Source: CANJJB01 sp964449295 (GTDB lineage Bacteria; Chlamydiota; Chlamydiia; Chlamydiales; Rhabdochlamydiaceae). Taken from it: a DNA stretch of 54,287 bases. Below are positions 34,714-44,052 of the stretch, one piece after another. Position numbers and translations under genes: made by a program. The notes beneath the pieces are model-generated. The model was not told where the DNA came from, did no database searches, and was given only the letters and a program-made list of their open reading frames with translations. Within the stretch, counting starts at the first letter, position 1, and each line of letters begins with the position of its first letter. Where the stretch lies: contig CAYUZN010000001.1 of NCBI GenBank assembly GCA_964449295.1, positions 1-54,287 of the forward strand, given 5' to 3'.

Positions 34714-36016
34714 ACTGCTTTGGTTTGAAGCGTCTTTTGAAAGGGCCTTTTGCATGTGCATTAAAAGGAGGTCTTGATTTTCTTTTGAAGCGATCTCTTT
34801 GCTCCATGGCATATTTCACACGTCCTTCAGGAGATTTAAAATCTCTAGGTGCAGACGGAGCTAGAGTAGCTGGTTGCAGTTGAGGCAATGTCCCTGAAAA
34901 TGTTTGCGGAGTAATTCTCTGACCTGTGAAACGCTCGATTTGTCTTATGGTACCAATTTCTCTTGATGTCACAAAAGTATACGCAATCCCTGTAGCTCCT
35001 GCTCTTCCTGTTCTTCCAATACGATGAACATAATCTTCTACGTTATCAGGAAGATCAAAGTTAATCACGTGACTGATGGCAGGAACATCCAGACCTCTTG
35101 CAGCAACATCTGTTGCCACTAGAATTTTAAACTTCCCTTGACGAAGAAGCATCATCGTGCGCGAGCGCTGTCTTTGTTTCATGTCACCATGAAGTGCAGC
35201 TGCCTCAAAACCAGATTCAGACAGATGTCTAGACAATTTATCCGCTTGACGTTTAGTCGCTGTAAAGACGACGACTTGTTGCACAGAAGGTTCAACAAGA
35301 AGGCTCTGTAAAAGGCGGTATTTGTGATCGATATTCGTCACCGTGTATAACCGTTGATCGATATTTTTTTGAGCCGATAAATCAAGCGCAACACTGATCT
35401 CGATAGGTTTATTTAATAATTTCTGAGAAAGGCCTAAAACGCTGCCTTTCAGGGTTGCTGAAAAAAGAAGAGTTTGACGATTTTTAGGTGTAGCTGCAGC
35501 AATTTGTTCTACGGCATGAATAAAGCCCATATCAAGCATCCTGTCGGCTTCATCGAGAATGAGCACCTCTAATCTTGAAAAATCAACCCGCCCTTGTTCC
35601 ATGTGATCGATTAACCTGCCTGGTGTCGCCACAAGAATATCAAGCGGTCTTGACAAATTTTTATTTTGTTCTGGGTAAGGAGCTCCTCCATAGATACAGG
35701 CTGTTTTAACAAAGGGGAGGTATTTTGTGTATTTGAGCGTTTCGGCAGCCACCTGCATAGCCAGTTCCCGTGTTGGAACAAGCACCAAAATGCGGGGCCC
35801 TCTTCCTTTTACAGGAGATGGTTGGATCAGACGATTCAGAGAAGGCAGCATAAAAGCAGCTGTTTTCCCTGTCCCTGTTTGGGCGGAAGCTCTTATATCG
35901 CAACCTTTTAGTATTTGGGGGATCGCTTTCTCTTGAATAGGAGTTGCTGTGTTATAACCTAATTCTTGAAGAGCTTTAAGGACATCTGAAGGCAAAGACA
36001 AATTTTTAAATGACAT
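34700..36016 (-). CDS. DEAD-box RNA helicase (RhlE-like)
   Basis: ATP-dependent RNA helicase with every core motif: FKNLSLPSDVLKALQELGY (Q motif region), ASAQTGTGKTAAF (I), PTRELA (Ia), TPGRL (Ib), DEAD (II), SAT (III), and ATDVAARGLD plus HRIGRTGRAG (V, VI). A basic tail (KRKSRPPFNAHAKGPFKRRFKPKQFKKA type) probably binds RNA. The shape fits RhlE-type ribosome-assembly helicases. I start at the ATG at 36016 (MSFKNLSLPSDVL); the upstream in-frame part has no family match. The gene converges on malQ with overlapping ends and no terminator hairpin between them. Confidence 0.92.
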   Translation of the reverse strand: MSFKNLSLPSDVLKALQELGYNTATPIQEKAIPQILKGCDIRASAQTGTGKTAAFMLPSLNRLIQPSPVKGRGPRILVLVPTRELAMQVAAETLKYTKYLPFVKTACIYGGAPYPEQNKNLSRPLDILVATPGRLIDHMEQGRVDFSRLEVLILDEADRMLDMGFIHAVEQIAAATPKNRQTLLFSATLKGSVLGLSQKLLNKPIEISVALDLSAQKNIDQRLYTVTNIDHKYRLLQSLLVEPSVQQVVVFTATKRQADKLSRHLSESGFEAAALHGDMKQRQRSRTMMLLRQGKFKILVATDVAARGLDVPAISHVINFDLPDNVEDYVHRIGRTGRAGATGIAYTFVTSREIGTIRQIERFTGQRITPQTFSGTLPQLQPATLAPSAPRDFKSPEGRVKYAMEQRDRFKRKSRPPFNAHAKGPFKRRFKPKQFKKA

Positions 36017-36148
36017 ATTTTCCATTTTTTTTAATGTAACGAGAGCTATTTTAAAACAATTCACCTATAAAAAATAGCTTATTCACTGTCTCACTAAAAA
36101 TTTAGTCAAGATGTCACTAAGAAAAAGCCGTTAGCAGGCAAAAAGAGA

Positions 36149-36174
36149 GAGCCCCCTAACTCATAAGAGGGCTC
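36149..36174 (-). terminator. Rho-independent terminator
   Basis: GAGCCC pairs with GGGCTC around a loop, followed on the minus strand by TCTCTTTT. It lies about 25 bases after the stop of the small gene at 36199-36618, in the correct orientation. The right arm GGGCTCGTA also resembles the outer arm of palindromic element copy 2. Confidence 0.65.
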
Positions 36175-36198
36175 GTATAAAGCAAATTTTTAACTTAC

Positions 36199-36618
36199 TT
36201 AAATTTTGCTAAAAACCCATCTCTGAGCAGTGTTAAAAGCGTTCAGCGCTGTATTAACAACGATTCTCTCAGAAGGCACATAACGTGCAGCAAAAAAGAA
36301 TGCGGTTGCTATAGCAGCACTTTTTAGAAGAGATAACCCTTGAACCTTATAGGAATCGTGGTTATCGTTTGGTATATTCTCTTGCACAAACTCAACTGCG
36401 TTATCTGTTTGGTTTTTAATGACTTGTGGCACGTAGCTATTCAGCCATTGTAATCCACTATCAAGTTTTGTTTGCTCCGAGAAGTCTCTTACACCTTTAG
36501 TGAATAAATCAGCAACTTTTCCAACTGTAGAAGCAAGCCCAAGCGCAGCAACAACAGCAAAACTCGTTGCGACGAATTCAGAAGCACCTAATTTTCCATA
36601 ACTCAAAACTGTATTCAT
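36199..36618 (-). CDS. Small unknown membrane protein
   Basis: A 139-residue protein with two hydrophobic segments: residues about 14-32 (EFVATSFAVVAALGLAST) and about 97-115 (SLLKSAAIATAFFFAARYV). They flank a polar, Asn/Gln-rich middle. AGGAG seven bases before the ATG supports the start, and a terminator follows. I do not recognise the family. Two spaced hydrophobic hairpins would be compatible with a small inclusion-membrane-like or inner-membrane protein, but the typical closely spaced bilobed Inc pattern is not present. It is divergent from hemB, with a 14-base palindrome in the shared promoter region. Confidence 0.65.
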   Translation of the reverse strand: MNTVLSYGKLGASEFVATSFAVVAALGLASTVGKVADLFTKGVRDFSEQTKLDSGLQWLNSYVPQVIKNQTDNAVEFVQENIPNDNHDSYKVQGLSLLKSAAIATAFFFAARYVPSERIVVNTALNAFNTAQRWVFSKI

Positions 36619-36657
36619 AAAAATCTCCTATAAAATTTTGTTTTCCAATCCCGTGAA

Positions 36658-36671
36658 CCGATTAGAATCGG
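36658..36671. promoter_or_regulatory. Perfect 14-base palindrome between divergent genes
   Basis: CCGATTAGAATCGG has two perfect six-base arms and a two-base centre. It lies between the divergent starts of the small membrane protein gene (36618) and hemB (36784). The shape fits a dimeric repressor operator; the regulator is unknown. Confidence 0.35.
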
Positions 36672-36783
36672 TATTGATTGTAGCAAGAGGGTATATTTAA
36701 AAGAATAGAAAAAAATTTTGCCGTCAAAAACTTGTATTAAATAATGATTGTTGAGATGCTTACTCTTTTAGAAAGAACTCTTT

Positions 36784-37776
36784 ATGACAACTATTTTGCC
36801 TTTTTTTCGTTTAAGACGATTAAGACACCATGAAACGATCAGACACCTCATCCGCGAAACACATGTGTCTATTAAAAATTTAATTGCACCTATCTTTATT
36901 AAAGGCAGTGAAGGCGACAAAAAAATTATTGAATCAATGCCTGGCTACTACCAAGTTCCTCTGAACAAATTAGCAGAAGAAGTCAAAGAAATTCTTGAAC
37001 TTGGTATTTCTTCTATTATTTTATTCGGAGTGCCTTCTCATAAAGATGCGTATGGATCAGAGGCTTATTGTGATTCAGGTATCATTCAACAAGCGATAAG
37101 AGTGATCAAAGAGATCTCTTCCGACTTACTTGTGATTTCAGATGTCTGTTTTTGTGAGTATACCAATCATGGACACTGTGGTGTGATCCAAGAGCGTTGT
37201 GGGAAATTAGATATCGATAATGATGCAACGCTACAGCTTCTTGTCAAGCAAGCGATTAGTCATGCAAGAGCTGGTGTTGATGTGGTTGCCCCCTCTGGCA
37301 TGATGGATGGGATGGTGGGAGCACTTCGTCATGGATTAGACAAGGAGGGTTTTAAAGAGATTCCCATTTTGAGTTATTCTGTCAAATATAACTCGTGTCT
37401 CTATGGACCCTTTAGACAAGCAGCGGAGGGCGCGCCTACGTTTGGTGATCGAAGTACACACTTTATGGACCCTGCTAACAGGAGGGAAGCTTTGCGCGAA
37501 GCTCAGTTAGATATAGAGGAGGGAGCCGATATGCTCATGGTCAAACCTGCGCACAGTTACTTAGATGTGATTTGTAGAATCAAAGAAGCCTATCCTTACA
37601 TTCCTCTGGGGGCTTATCACACAAGTGGTGAGTTTTGCATGATTAAAGCTGCTGCTGAGAAAGGTTGGATTGATGAAAAAAAAGCAGTTAGAGAAATACT
37701 AGGAGGAATACGTAGAGCAGGAGCTGATTTTATTATCACTTATTATGCTAAAGAATTTGCTAGCTGGGGTTTTTAG
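36784..37776 (+). CDS. hemB: Delta-aminolevulinic acid dehydratase (porphobilinogen synthase)
   Basis: HemB condenses two 5-aminolevulinate molecules to porphobilinogen in haem synthesis. The 330-residue TIM-barrel protein shows LIAPIFIKG, VISDVCFCEYTNHGHCG (cysteine-rich zinc region), DVVAPSGMMDGMVGALR, LSYSVKYNSCLYGPFRQA (Schiff-base lysine), GADMLMVKPAHSYLDVI and the C-terminal GADFIITYYA. The zinc-type cysteines are kept, so zinc rather than only magnesium should be used at the active site. No other haem genes are adjacent. The 3' end overlaps the convergent glycosidase gene by 17 bases. Confidence 0.95.
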   Translation: MTTILPFFRLRRLRHHETIRHLIRETHVSIKNLIAPIFIKGSEGDKKIIESMPGYYQVPLNKLAEEVKEILELGISSIILFGVPSHKDAYGSEAYCDSGIIQQAIRVIKEISSDLLVISDVCFCEYTNHGHCGVIQERCGKLDIDNDATLQLLVKQAISHARAGVDVVAPSGMMDGMVGALRHGLDKEGFKEIPILSYSVKYNSCLYGPFRQAAEGAPTFGDRSTHFMDPANRREALREAQLDIEEGADMLMVKPAHSYLDVICRIKEAYPYIPLGAYHTSGEFCMIKAAAEKGWIDEKKAVREILGGIRRAGADFIITYYAKEFASWGF

Positions 37777-38866
37777 GAATGATCAAAATGGCATCGGAGA
37801 CTCTGCGTGTTTTCTCAGATCCTAGTCCTTCGTCTTCATCACCTTGAGGATCATTACGTAGCTCCCCTTCATAGACCATCGTAGAACTTCCGCCTCCATC
37901 TAAATTAAGCGCATGGACACATCCTAAATGTTCCATCAAATCAGCAAGCTCAGGGATAGTCATACCCTGAAATATTCCATTGCGATCAACAACGACCAAT
38001 AGCCAATGCCCATTCGGCAATATTCCAATGGCTGTTCTAGCATGTCTATATGACAAAAAAGTGGGGATTGTTTGCTCCGTTTCTAAATCGAGTATTTTAG
38101 AATGATCATACAACAAAAGAGGTGTTCCTCCGACAATGTAATCTAAAGAGGCCCACTCTTCTTTCGGCGTAAATCCAAAAAAAGGTTGAATATCAACTAG
38201 ACACTCTAAAGGCTGACCTAGTGTTAGCGTATGAAAAAGAGGGTGTTCTTCTTGAATAGAGAGCACATAGCCATTTTCAGGAATTTTTGAGCTACCTCCT
38301 TGTTTGATTGAGACAATCACGCCATCTACAATGACAATTTCCTCTCCATCAGGATCTGTGAGTGTCGTCTTATGAAAAGAAGAATTAAACAGGACAATTC
38401 CCCCCTTTTTTCGAGGGCAATTTAGGCCATCCACACGAAAATTGTGAAGATCACTCTTACAAGTGATTGTGACGATAAGTCTATCCATTTTGGGCATCTG
38501 ATCTTGAGGTGACCATCCAATACAGCCTCTGGGCTTAGTAGGAAGAGCATACCACTCGTGAATTTTAAGTGTTCCGGAGGCTTTCCCATCATACCGACTG
38601 CCGATTGAAAAAAACCCTCCATTGATAGAGGCAATTGCCCCATATCGTTTACTCAAAGAGAGAACCGACTCTCTACCGACGCCATTATCCAAAGCTTTAG
38701 CAGGTTTGATCTCATAAAGAGAAGGGTCAACTTCGATAACATGGACTGAAGAGATCGTTTCAAAGCCAAAAATGTAAGTATTAGGATACTCCACAGACTT
38801 ATAAGTGATTCCTGTTGCGCAAAATAAGGAAGAAAAAGGCAGAAGCAACAACCAAATTTTTATCAT
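37760..38866 (-). CDS. Secreted phosphodiester glycosidase (NAGPA-like domain)
   Basis: The N terminus is a signal peptide (MIKIWLLLLPFSSLFCATG). The body carries the DUF2233/NAGPA fold. ASINGGFFSIGS is the first conserved loop, GGTPLLLYD and HARTAIGIL follow, and the end shows VHALNLDGGGSSTMVYEGEL. In animals this domain exposes mannose-6-phosphate by removing GlcNAc; bacterial members act on phosphodiester-linked sugars in the envelope or exopolysaccharide. Length 368 is usual. The substrate here is unknown. It faces hemB with overlapping 3' ends. Export to periplasm or surface is inferred from the signal peptide. Confidence 0.82.
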   Translation of the reverse strand: MIKIWLLLLPFSSLFCATGITYKSVEYPNTYIFGFETISSVHVIEVDPSLYEIKPAKALDNGVGRESVLSLSKRYGAIASINGGFFSIGSRYDGKASGTLKIHEWYALPTKPRGCIGWSPQDQMPKMDRLIVTITCKSDLHNFRVDGLNCPRKKGGIVLFNSSFHKTTLTDPDGEEIVIVDGVIVSIKQGGSSKIPENGYVLSIQEEHPLFHTLTLGQPLECLVDIQPFFGFTPKEEWASLDYIVGGTPLLLYDHSKILDLETEQTIPTFLSYRHARTAIGILPNGHWLLVVVDRNGIFQGMTIPELADLMEHLGCVHALNLDGGGSSTMVYEGELRNDPQGDEDEGLGSEKTRRVSDAILIIPKNPS

Positions 38867-38929
38867 AGATAAATCCTTTTAAAGATAATTGATTAAATTC
38901 TATCGTTTGTGTATAATTTTTTGCAATTT

Positions 38930-40126
38930 ATGAAAAAAGAAGCTCAAGCCCTCTTTCTAATCATTGTGATTTTCATTGCAGCCTGCATTGAGACAGATAT
39001 TTATTTGCCTGCATTTCCCGATATGATGACATGGTTTAAAGTCTCAGAAGGGGAGATTCAGAAACTTCTTTCCTGGAATTTTTTCGGCATTTGTATTGCA
39101 AGTCCTTTGTATGGACCTCTAGCTGATGCTTTTGGACGCAAGAGGCCTCTCCTTGGGGCTCTTGGCATGTTTTTATTGGGAAGTCTCATGACGGTTTTTG
39201 CCGGCAACATCGATCAGATGCTTTGGGGACGCATTCTACAAGGATTAGGTAGTGGTGGCTGTTTTACCTTAGGAACAGCGATCATCTTTGACTTGTTTCA
39301 AAAAGAAAAAGCCATTCAAGCACTTAACAAAGTCAACATGATTATCCCTTTGATCATGGGAGCAGCTCCTATGTTAGGAGGCTTTCTCAACAACACATTT
39401 GGATTTCGCTCAAATTTTCTCGTGATTGCTTTTTTTGTCGCGTTCAGTTTTATAATTTCTCTGATTTCTTTTGAGGAGTCTCTTCCTCAAGAAAAGCGCA
39501 CACCCCTGCAAATGAAAAGTATCTTAAGAGATTTTAAACAAGCTTTGTTGTGTAGATCTTTCTGGCAACTCACCTTCGTGATGTGTCTTATTTTTGCTGC
39601 TTACATCGCTTTCCTTTCAGGCACATCGGTTCTCTTCGTCGTTGAATTTGGAATGAGCAAATCGGTTTTCCCCTTTGTCCAAGCAGCGATTTTAGGGGGT
39701 TGGGTTTTGGGAAGCCTTCTTCTCAATCGATCGATTGCTAAATGGGGACTTGCTAAGATCAAAAGAGCCGGCATCTTGTTCTGTGTTGTGGGAGGGCTAG
39801 AGCTGGCTTTAGCAACTTTAATCACACCGACTAATGCTTATCTGCTGACGGTTGGGATGACTCTCTATGCTTTTGGAGCGAATTGGATCATTGGTCTTTA
39901 TTTTCCAGAAAGTATGGAAATCCTTCCCCACATCAAAGGCATCACAGCTAGTTTAGTGACAAGTGCTAGATTACTGATTGCAGCACTTGTTGTGGGTCTA
40001 ACAAGCGCTCTTTACAACGCCACCGTTTATCCCCTCACAGCTGTTGTCGTAGGCTCTCTTGTTGTGATCCTTCCACTGCTTTTTTCCTATGAAAAGAAAA
40101 AAATGGCGACTACAGCTCTTCAATAG
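38930..40126 (+). CDS. MFS transporter, Bcr/CflA drug-efflux-like
   Basis: A 12-helix major facilitator protein. The N terminus IAACIETDIYLPAFPDMMTWF is typical of the Bcr/CflA branch, followed by the motif A-like loop PLYGPLADAFGRKRPLL and GRILQGLGSGGCFTLGTAIIFDLF. The length of 398 residues is normal. I start at the ATG at 38930 (MKKEAQALFLIIV) because the preceding codons have no ribosome site. The substrate cannot be assigned; members export drugs or small metabolites. The stop overlaps the end of the convergent RING-like gene by seven bases. Confidence 0.85.
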   Translation: MKKEAQALFLIIVIFIAACIETDIYLPAFPDMMTWFKVSEGEIQKLLSWNFFGICIASPLYGPLADAFGRKRPLLGALGMFLLGSLMTVFAGNIDQMLWGRILQGLGSGGCFTLGTAIIFDLFQKEKAIQALNKVNMIIPLIMGAAPMLGGFLNNTFGFRSNFLVIAFFVAFSFIISLISFEESLPQEKRTPLQMKSILRDFKQALLCRSFWQLTFVMCLIFAAYIAFLSGTSVLFVVEFGMSKSVFPFVQAAILGGWVLGSLLLNRSIAKWGLAKIKRAGILFCVVGGLELALATLITPTNAYLLTVGMTLYAFGANWIIGLYFPESMEILPHIKGITASLVTSARLLIAALVVGLTSALYNATVYPLTAVVVGSLVVILPLLFSYEKKKMATTALQ

Positions 40127-40677
40127 ATTATTTTATAAATGGCTGTAGCAGCAGCTAAACTAGCTTTTCTAATCCATTTATCGCAGCAAGTTACTAAAAT
40201 GTAGCCCCCACCACCACCCCCGATTCCGAAATAGTAAATAATATTCATTTTTATTATAGAAGTATTTAACTTTAAAGAATATTCTGGCATAGCAATACTT
40301 AATACTAGCGAAAAAAGATCTGCTGATTGATTCCGCCTTGCTAAAATACTTAAAATGCTCGGGAAATTGCGCTCTAAGTAAGAACTCATTCTAATTCCAA
40401 GCCTTATACCTAAAGCTGCAACTGCAATAGTAGCGATAACATACACGGTGTTTTCTAATTTTTTAGACCATAATAAAAATTTAGGAACTTTTACAGGGAT
40501 TACTTCCCTACAAAACCCACATTGTATCTCTTTGGTTGGATCTTTGCTTAGCTGGGACCAGACCATTTCATTAAAACAAGCTTCATGCAGTTTATGTTTT
40601 GGATGGCACGGAGGCGTATAATTACCTGTTGCCCCAAGCGTCCCTAAACATACATAACAGTCTGTTGTAGCATCCAT
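40120..40677 (-). CDS. RING-like zinc-finger membrane protein, family member 1
   Basis: The N-terminal 60 residues hold a cross-brace pattern: C7-x2-C10, C24, H28, H31-x2-C34, C53-x2-C56 (CYVC, PPCHPKHKLHEACF, QCGFCREVIPV). This resembles RING or RING-CH fingers, which recruit ubiquitin-conjugating enzymes in eukaryotes. After it come hydrophobic helices near 78-96 and 145-166 with a glycine-rich loop, and a short C terminus. Two more proteins in the window (41677-42889, 49912-50541) share the same spacing and the FCREVIP/LCREMIP motif. Ubiquitin ligase activity is an inference; no substrate or signal is seen. The stop overlaps the convergent MFS gene. Confidence 0.65.
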   Translation of the reverse strand: MDATTDCYVCLGTLGATGNYTPPCHPKHKLHEACFNEMVWSQLSKDPTKEIQCGFCREVIPVKVPKFLLWSKKLENTVYVIATIAVAALGIRLGIRMSSYLERNFPSILSILARRNQSADLFSLVLSIAMPEYSLKLNTSIIKMNIIYYFGIGGGGGGYILVTCCDKWIRKASLAAATAIYKIIY

Positions 40678-40749
40678 AGAATTTTCTCAATTGTAACACA
40701 ATTCTTAGATTTAACAATATCGGCTACGAAAAAAATATTAAAACATTTC

Positions 40750-41649
40750 TTAACTCGGCCAGCACTCGTCATAGGAAAAATCAAATTCATCTGCAAAACC
40801 TGCTTTCTCTTTCATGAGCCTTTTACGTGTGCCACTTCTTGCTCTTTGATTGATTTCCTTCATCTCTTCGTCTGACAATAAAAAATCAGCTATATTTTTA
40901 TTTTCGCGTATGTGCATCTTATTTTTACTACTTGGCAGTGGAAGAGAGCTATGTTGAATAATCCAACGTAAAGCAATTTGCGCAGGAGTTTTTCCATATC
41001 TTTGACTCATTCGCATAAGAAGAAGATCATCATCAATGCGCCCACGTCCCAGAGGAGACCAGGCTTGAACTCCAATACCCTGCCTCTGACAAAACTTAAG
41101 AAGTTCTTCATCATAAAAAAAGGGGTGCATCTCAATCTGAACCCAGTTAATAGTGACACCAACTTTTAAAGCTTTCTTCAAGTGATTGACAGTGACATTG
41201 CTAAGACCTATATGCCGAATCTTTTTAGATCGTCTTAACTCTTCCATAGCACTCAATGTCTTGCCAATGGGAACCGCGCTATTAGGCCAATGCACTAAAT
41301 AGGCATCGAGATATTCTGTCTCTAATTGTTCTAAAGTCCAATTTAGATCTTTCCGAACATCCACTGGCATTAAGTTGTCATGCCACACTTTCGAAATTAT
41401 GTAGATATCTTTGCGATTATACTTCTTACAAGCCTTAGCAATAGCTTTGAAATTGTTATAACGAGTGGCTGTATCGATAATGCGGTAGCCCGCTTCCAAA
41501 GCCTCTTCCACAGCATCTGTGCACATTTGATCGGTCAGAGGGTAAGTCCCAAATCCTACGGCAGGTAACTTGATAGTCTCAATTCTACATGTTGCACTTG
41601 CACTATCAATTTCAATAAGAGGAAAAGAATTCACAACTAACCGAGCCAT
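40750..41649 (-). CDS. Aldo/keto reductase
   Basis: NAD(P)H-dependent reductase of the AKR family, a TIM barrel of 299 residues. GFGTYPLTDQMCTDAVEEALEAGYRIIDTATRYNN carries the catalytic Asp and Tyr, IYIISKVWHDN the Lys, and YLVHWPN the His. IRHIGLSNVTVNHL, VQIEMHPFF and QAWSPLGRG follow, with PLPSSKNKMHIRENK for cofactor binding (family PGT/KS pattern somewhat changed). Substrate unknown. The first 20 residues (MARLVVNSFPLIEIDSASA) are a longer start than usual. It lies between two RING-like genes on the same strand. Confidence 0.9.
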   Translation of the reverse strand: MARLVVNSFPLIEIDSASATCRIETIKLPAVGFGTYPLTDQMCTDAVEEALEAGYRIIDTATRYNNFKAIAKACKKYNRKDIYIISKVWHDNLMPVDVRKDLNWTLEQLETEYLDAYLVHWPNSAVPIGKTLSAMEELRRSKKIRHIGLSNVTVNHLKKALKVGVTINWVQIEMHPFFYDEELLKFCQRQGIGVQAWSPLGRGRIDDDLLLMRMSQRYGKTPAQIALRWIIQHSSLPLPSSKNKMHIRENKNIADFLLSDEEMKEINQRARSGTRKRLMKEKAGFADEFDFSYDECWPS

Positions 41650-41676
41650 TGGAGTGTTTTAATCTTCTTGGGGATA

Positions 41677-42889
41677 CTAAGTATCACTTACATTTATATC
41701 AAAATGGTACTTTTCTGGATCTTCTTCTTTTTTTATATCAATGAGAACCTTAATAAGTTCTAGAAAAAGTTGTTCATCACAAAATAATTCTAAAAGAGTT
41801 TGAGAATTGAGAGATTGTCCAGGCTCAGAAGCTAAGAGACGGGTAATGAGTGTTGAATTAGGGATATTGCATTCTGCTTGCAACTCTGTTAACAGTTCTA
41901 TCCAATCTTTCTGTGTAGACCCAAAATCAAAATACGACTTCATCTTTTCTAAAGCGCTGACGGCCAGTAGGCGCATCTCAATAACAGAATTGTTCAAAAT
42001 GTCGCTAGCAACTCCTTGCTCCATGAAGTAATCTAGAATTGAACCCTTTACAAAATTAGTAAGCTGTTCTCTTAATTTTTCATCTTCATCGCTTAAGTTG
42101 GTTTTGAAAATAGCAGCTCCTACCTCTGCCAATTCGTCATACTTATCAGCATCTCTACTTTGCATGTCTTCAATCATTGCTTGGGCTAATTCATTTTTCT
42201 TTGTTTCATCTTCGTCTAATTTTTGATAAGCTTCGACTACAGGAGAAACAAGATCTTTATCTTCTCTAAGAAAGGGTGTCTCTCGTAGTCTTTCTAAGAC
42301 AGTTATTAGACAGATATCAATGTACAACTCAAACACTAATTTGCGTTGTTCTGCAGGAGAAAATACGATGTCCATTTTGTAACTTGTTACATCTATTGGA
42401 GCCATTGAAGTGTCATGGATCTTATTGTGAATTAATAGACTAACTTTTTGAATCCATTGTGAAACAAAACTATGTGACTTTACCAAGAGGTAACTTCCTA
42501 TACCACCAATGCCTCCACAAATAAGAGGGAAAGCAATTTTTGGAGAGATATTGAATACTCGATAACTTATTGAACAAATGCGCTCTAAAGAAGAAACCTG
42601 AGTCATTCCAAATCCAAGAGCTACACCTAAAATAGGAGCCATAATCACTAGGATTTTTTCTAATTTTTCATGCCATGTTAAAAAATTTCTGACTGGGGCA
42701 GTTAAGGGAATCATTTCCCTACACAGACCACATGGTAGCAATGTTATATCTGAGTGTGTTCTCTGCAGTGTTCGAGTCCAACTATCAAAACAACGTTTAT
42801 GTAGGTAGTTTATGCAGCTCACTACAAGAAAGTTGATGGATTTCTCCCTGTTGAAGCGAAGATTGACATACAAAACAAATTCCATCCAT
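41677..42889 (-). pseudogene. RING-like membrane protein, family member 2, frameshifted in the zinc finger
   Basis: The ATG at 42889 has a strong GGAGG site seven bases upstream and encodes MDGICFVCQSSLQQGEI...SCSELHK. That frame then ends at a TAA. One base on, the other frame continues LHKRCFDSW...LLPCGLCREMIP and runs open for about 370 more residues. Removing one base near 42800-42810 restores a finger with C5, C8, C22, H26, C33, C53 and C56, matching both paralogs. GTTTATG occurs twice, 13 bases apart, at the break. Hydrophobic helices follow near residues 70-140, then a long helical, acidic domain of unknown kind. The long intact frame after the break suggests a recent lesion, or an assembly error. 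Confidence 0.65.
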
Positions 42890-43016
42890 ATTTAATCCTC
42901 CACTATAAATAAGAGCAATTATAGCATAATTCATAGATTGTTCGAGATAAGTTTTGAAAGCCCAATTTTTTGTGCGTAATGTGTAAACGCTTAATTTTTA
43001 AAATAATATGTTTAAG

Positions 43017-43082
43017 GCTGTAAAACTGGAGGCGGTGTGACTTGAACACACGAAATCCGAAGGTGGAAGATTTACGTCTCCT
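43017..43082 (-). repeat. Decayed 3' portion of tRNA-Tyr with downstream flank
   Basis: About 56 bases (43027-43082) match the acceptor 3' strand, T arm, variable arm and part of the anticodon arm of the intact tRNA-Tyr at 50565-50646, in the same orientation, with scattered changes. The 5' half is missing, so it cannot be a working tRNA. The match extends about ten bases past the tRNA 3' end (GG.T.TAAAA.TGG). The same 290-base gap otherwise holds only AT-rich sequence and the dinD leader. Confidence 0.75.
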
Positions 43083-43179
43083 CTCTTATAAAAAATGAAT
43101 TCAATTTAGAATTTTTATTCGAAAAATTTCTTGATTCTATTTGTGATTTTCTTCAAACTTTTGATTTCATGGAGTTTTT

Positions 43180-44037
43180 ATGTCGAATAATTCTTCTCTA
43201 GTAACACCTAGCCTATCTTTTGAGTCCCTGAAAAAATATACTCAACATGGCACTGAATATTGGAGTGCGAGAGAACTCCAACTTTGCCTGGGTTATTCAG
43301 AATGGAGAAAGTTTGAAAATACGATAAAAAAAGCGATAGCCTCTTGTAAGCAGTCTAAAAATGATCCAAAGCATCACTTTGTCGGCGCCGACAAACCGAT
43401 CACTGGAGGAAAAGGCTCAGTGCAAGTAGTGAATGACTACCATCTCTCTCGTTTTGCCTGCTATCTCATTGCGCAGAACGGAGATCCAAGAAAACCAGAA
43501 ATTGCTGAAGCTCAAAAATATTTCGCAATTCAGACAAGGCGTCAAGAAATCTCAGATGAAATGGCAGCTGACCTTGAGAGACTAGAAACACGTGAGCAAG
43601 CTTCAGTAGAATTCAAAGCTCTGTCTGGTGCCGCTCAAGATGCTGGTGTTCAAGACAAAATGTTTGGGCTCTTTCATGATGCGGGATATAAAGGACTCTA
43701 TGGAGGCCTTGGAGTAGATGCGATTAAGTCTAGAAAAGGGATCTCATCCAAAGAACAGCTGATGGATCGTATGGATACAACTGAACTTGCTGCCAATTTA
43801 TTTCGTATGACGCAAACTAAAGACAAACTAAAAAATGAACGTATTAAAAATCAAAGAGATGCAATGGTAACTCATGAACTCGTGGGAAAAAAGGTTCGTG
43901 CTGCAATTGAAGAAATCGGTGGCACTCTTCCTGAAAACATTCCTCCTGCAGAACCGATCAAGAAAGTGGCAAAGCGATTGAAAACAGCGCGTCCTCGCTT
44001 AGCTCTCGACCCAAAAGATGCAGCAGGTATTGCTTAA
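43180..44037 (+). CDS. dinD: DinD-like DNA-damage-inducible protein
   Basis: DinD of E. coli is an SOS-induced protein that affects RecA filaments. The 285-residue protein shows the family core: EYWSARELQLCLGYSEWRKFENTIKKA, HHFVGADKPI, VNDYHLSRFACYLIAQNGDPRKPEIAEAQKYFA and later GYKGLYGGLG. The C terminus is basic. Related phage-antirepressor and BRO-type proteins share part of this region, so it is often mobile-element cargo. It is the first gene inside the tRNA-Tyr-bounded segment. No LexA-type box is obvious upstream. The broken small gene follows 15 bases later and was probably cotranscribed. Confidence 0.88.
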   Translation: MSNNSSLVTPSLSFESLKKYTQHGTEYWSARELQLCLGYSEWRKFENTIKKAIASCKQSKNDPKHHFVGADKPITGGKGSVQVVNDYHLSRFACYLIAQNGDPRKPEIAEAQKYFAIQTRRQEISDEMAADLERLETREQASVEFKALSGAAQDAGVQDKMFGLFHDAGYKGLYGGLGVDAIKSRKGISSKEQLMDRMDTTELAANLFRMTQTKDKLKNERIKNQRDAMVTHELVGKKVRAAIEEIGGTLPENIPPAEPIKKVAKRLKTARPRLALDPKDAAGIA

Positions 44038-44052
44038 AAAAGACGAGGAAAA

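Noticed and set aside
43027..43082. A second functional tRNA-Tyr
   Set aside because: Only the 3' half is present and the acceptor and variable arms are mutated; it cannot fold as a tRNA.
43180..44037. Prophage indicated by the DinD/antirepressor-like gene
   Set aside because: No integrase, capsid, terminase or lysis gene is present nearby; a mobile segment is possible but not a recognisable prophage.
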